From contig JAFSGH010000009.1 in the NCBI GenBank assembly GCA_017440965.1, forward strand, positions 51,535-115,534: DNA of 64,000 bases, in the 5' to 3' direction. The translations under genes were made by a program, and so were the position numbers. Below are positions 63,462 to 64,000 of the stretch, piece after piece; the stretch's first letter is position 1, and the number at the start of each line of letters is the position of its first letter. Below the pieces are notes generated by a model. The model made no database searches. It was given only the letters and a program-made list of their open reading frames with translations, and was not told the DNA's origin. The DNA comes from Clostridia bacterium (GTDB taxonomy: Bacteria; Bacillota; Clostridia; Oscillospirales; Acutalibacteraceae).

Positions 63462-64000
63462 ATAAAAAATCGACAGGTCGAAACCTGTCGATTTTTGGTG
63501 CACCCGACACCTTGAAATCCGAACCCAATGCCGACTTTTCAAGGTCGGCAAAGGTTATGGTTTCAGTACCGTCTTTGAAGTTGAAGGTAATTACCATTCT
63601 GTCTTCAAATAAGAATACTGAGTTTACAAAGTTGTTGATTAAAGTTCTTCTGTGGTCAAGCTTCTTGGGATTGAGTTTACGGAACTTGTAGAACCAATAT
63701 AGAATCTCTTCACGGGTAAGCTTAGGTCTTGACATTTCCTCTTTCATAATTCTGATTGAAAGCTCACTCTTTTCTGCTTCAAGCTCTTCCATACGCTCTT
63801 TTGTAGTCGGTGTGATAATACCTTTCTCCATAGCGGTAATGAGATTATTGATTGCTGTAAGAGTCTGTGCATATTGCTTTTGAAGTATGGGTAGAACTGT
63901 GCTTTCCTTGTTAAAGGTTTCAAGAGCTTGGTCAGTTAAAAATTCTATGGTTTCATCGTTCATGATTAATCTGCGGATACTGTCAACAACAATATCCTCA
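63364..64000 (-). CDS. Large serine recombinase, C-terminal part (partial)
   Basis: The gene runs off the right edge; the frame stays open to base 64000, upstream of the ATG at 63963. The visible part holds the coiled-coil-like and C-terminal regions of large serine recombinases: QKQYAQTLTAINNLITAME, EELEAEKSELSIRI, LDHRRTLINNFVNSVFLFED, and ITFNFKDGTETITF. The catalytic resolvase domain lies outside. After VSGAPK, the last 42 residues are encoded by the hairpin array, so the native end may be near 63496. Such enzymes integrate and excise mobile elements. Confidence 0.82.
   Translation of the reverse strand, partial: EDIVVDSIRRLIMNDETIEFLTDQALETFNKESTVLPILQKQYAQTLTAINNLITAMEKGIITPTTKERMEELEAEKSELSIRIMKEEMSRPKLTREEILYWFYKFRKLNPKKLDHRRTLINNFVNSVFLFEDRMVITFNFKDGTETITFADLEKSALGSDFKVSGAPKIDRFRPVDFLSIAKAMVYHHAQACISSPKVYIISRRLHFFSQ
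63465..63496. terminator. Terminator-like hairpin at the edge of the array
   Basis: A 14-bp perfect stem (AAAAATCGACAGGT and complement) with a CGAA loop, T-tracts on both strands. It lies inside the recombinase reading frame. Confidence 0.7.

Noticed and set aside
62843-64000. Prophage at the right edge
   Set aside because: Only a recombinase end is visible; no phage structural, lysis or replication gene is present in the window.

Overview
The window looks like a chromosomal segment of a low-GC, Gram-positive, probably gut-associated clostridium (Oscillospirales/Ruminococcaceae-like). The evidence is strong AGGAGG ribosome sites, ECF-type transport, a type I dockerin protein, Big_2 and cadherin-like exoproteins, an ABC exporter with FtsX permease, and a GPH sugar symporter. 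I cannot name a species from sequence alone.

Layout. 0-8.2 kb: a zinc-ribbon protein with an octapeptide minisatellite, a secreted dockerin protein, a LuxR-type membrane regulator, a GH28-like enzyme and an M28 peptidase. 8.4-11.7 kb: a three-gene cassette of stand-alone acyl-AMP ligase, HxxxD condensation-type acyltransferase and acyl carrier protein, then tRNA-Val and tRNA-Leu. 12.2-14.6 kb: a GPH symporter and an anchored protein. 14.9-25.0 kb: a surface-polysaccharide operon with glf, two GT2 enzymes, a Wzy-like/GT52-like fusion, a Wzx flippase, a CMP-nonulosonate synthetase/PseG-like fusion and a NeuB-type synthase. From about 17 kb its codon use shifts, suggesting acquired DNA. 25-32 kb: another GT2, a phosphoesterase, DUF3842, an ECF S-component behind an attenuator-like leader, a second M28 peptidase, nadE and a secreted PHP protein. 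32.2-34.8 kb: copA whose 3' end carries a CopZ-like domain with its own ribosome site. 35.2-39.3 kb: a second ligase/acyltransferase/ACP cassette with its own phosphopantetheinyl transferase. 39.7-43.9 kb: a MacB-like ABC pair. 44-52 kb: galM, exoproteins and a CssRS-HtrA-like stress module. 52.5-62.8 kb: two redox genes, an SGNH esterase, cysK, a TIR-domain protein, a ketopantoate reductase-like gene, a SIS protein and an ECF sigma/anti-sigma-like pair. 62.9-64.0 kb: the 3' end of a large serine recombinase running off the window, ending in a striking array of hairpins.

How genes work together. The two carrier-protein cassettes have the parts to activate an acid, load it on an ACP and transfer it to an acceptor; the single PPTase could prime both carriers. 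The polysaccharide operon has steps from nonulosonate synthesis through activation, transfer, flipping and polymerisation, but the enzymes making the hexosamine precursor are not here.

Most unusual signals: (1) the nested hairpin array at the recombinase end, with a degenerate relative beside the tRNAs; (2) the paired non-modular ligase/acyltransferase/ACP cassettes; (3) a dispersed intergenic repeat with three diverged copies; (4) an apparent gene-within-gene copZ in copA; (5) an attenuator-like leader before an ECF S-component. All functions are inferred from motifs and context; no database search was run.
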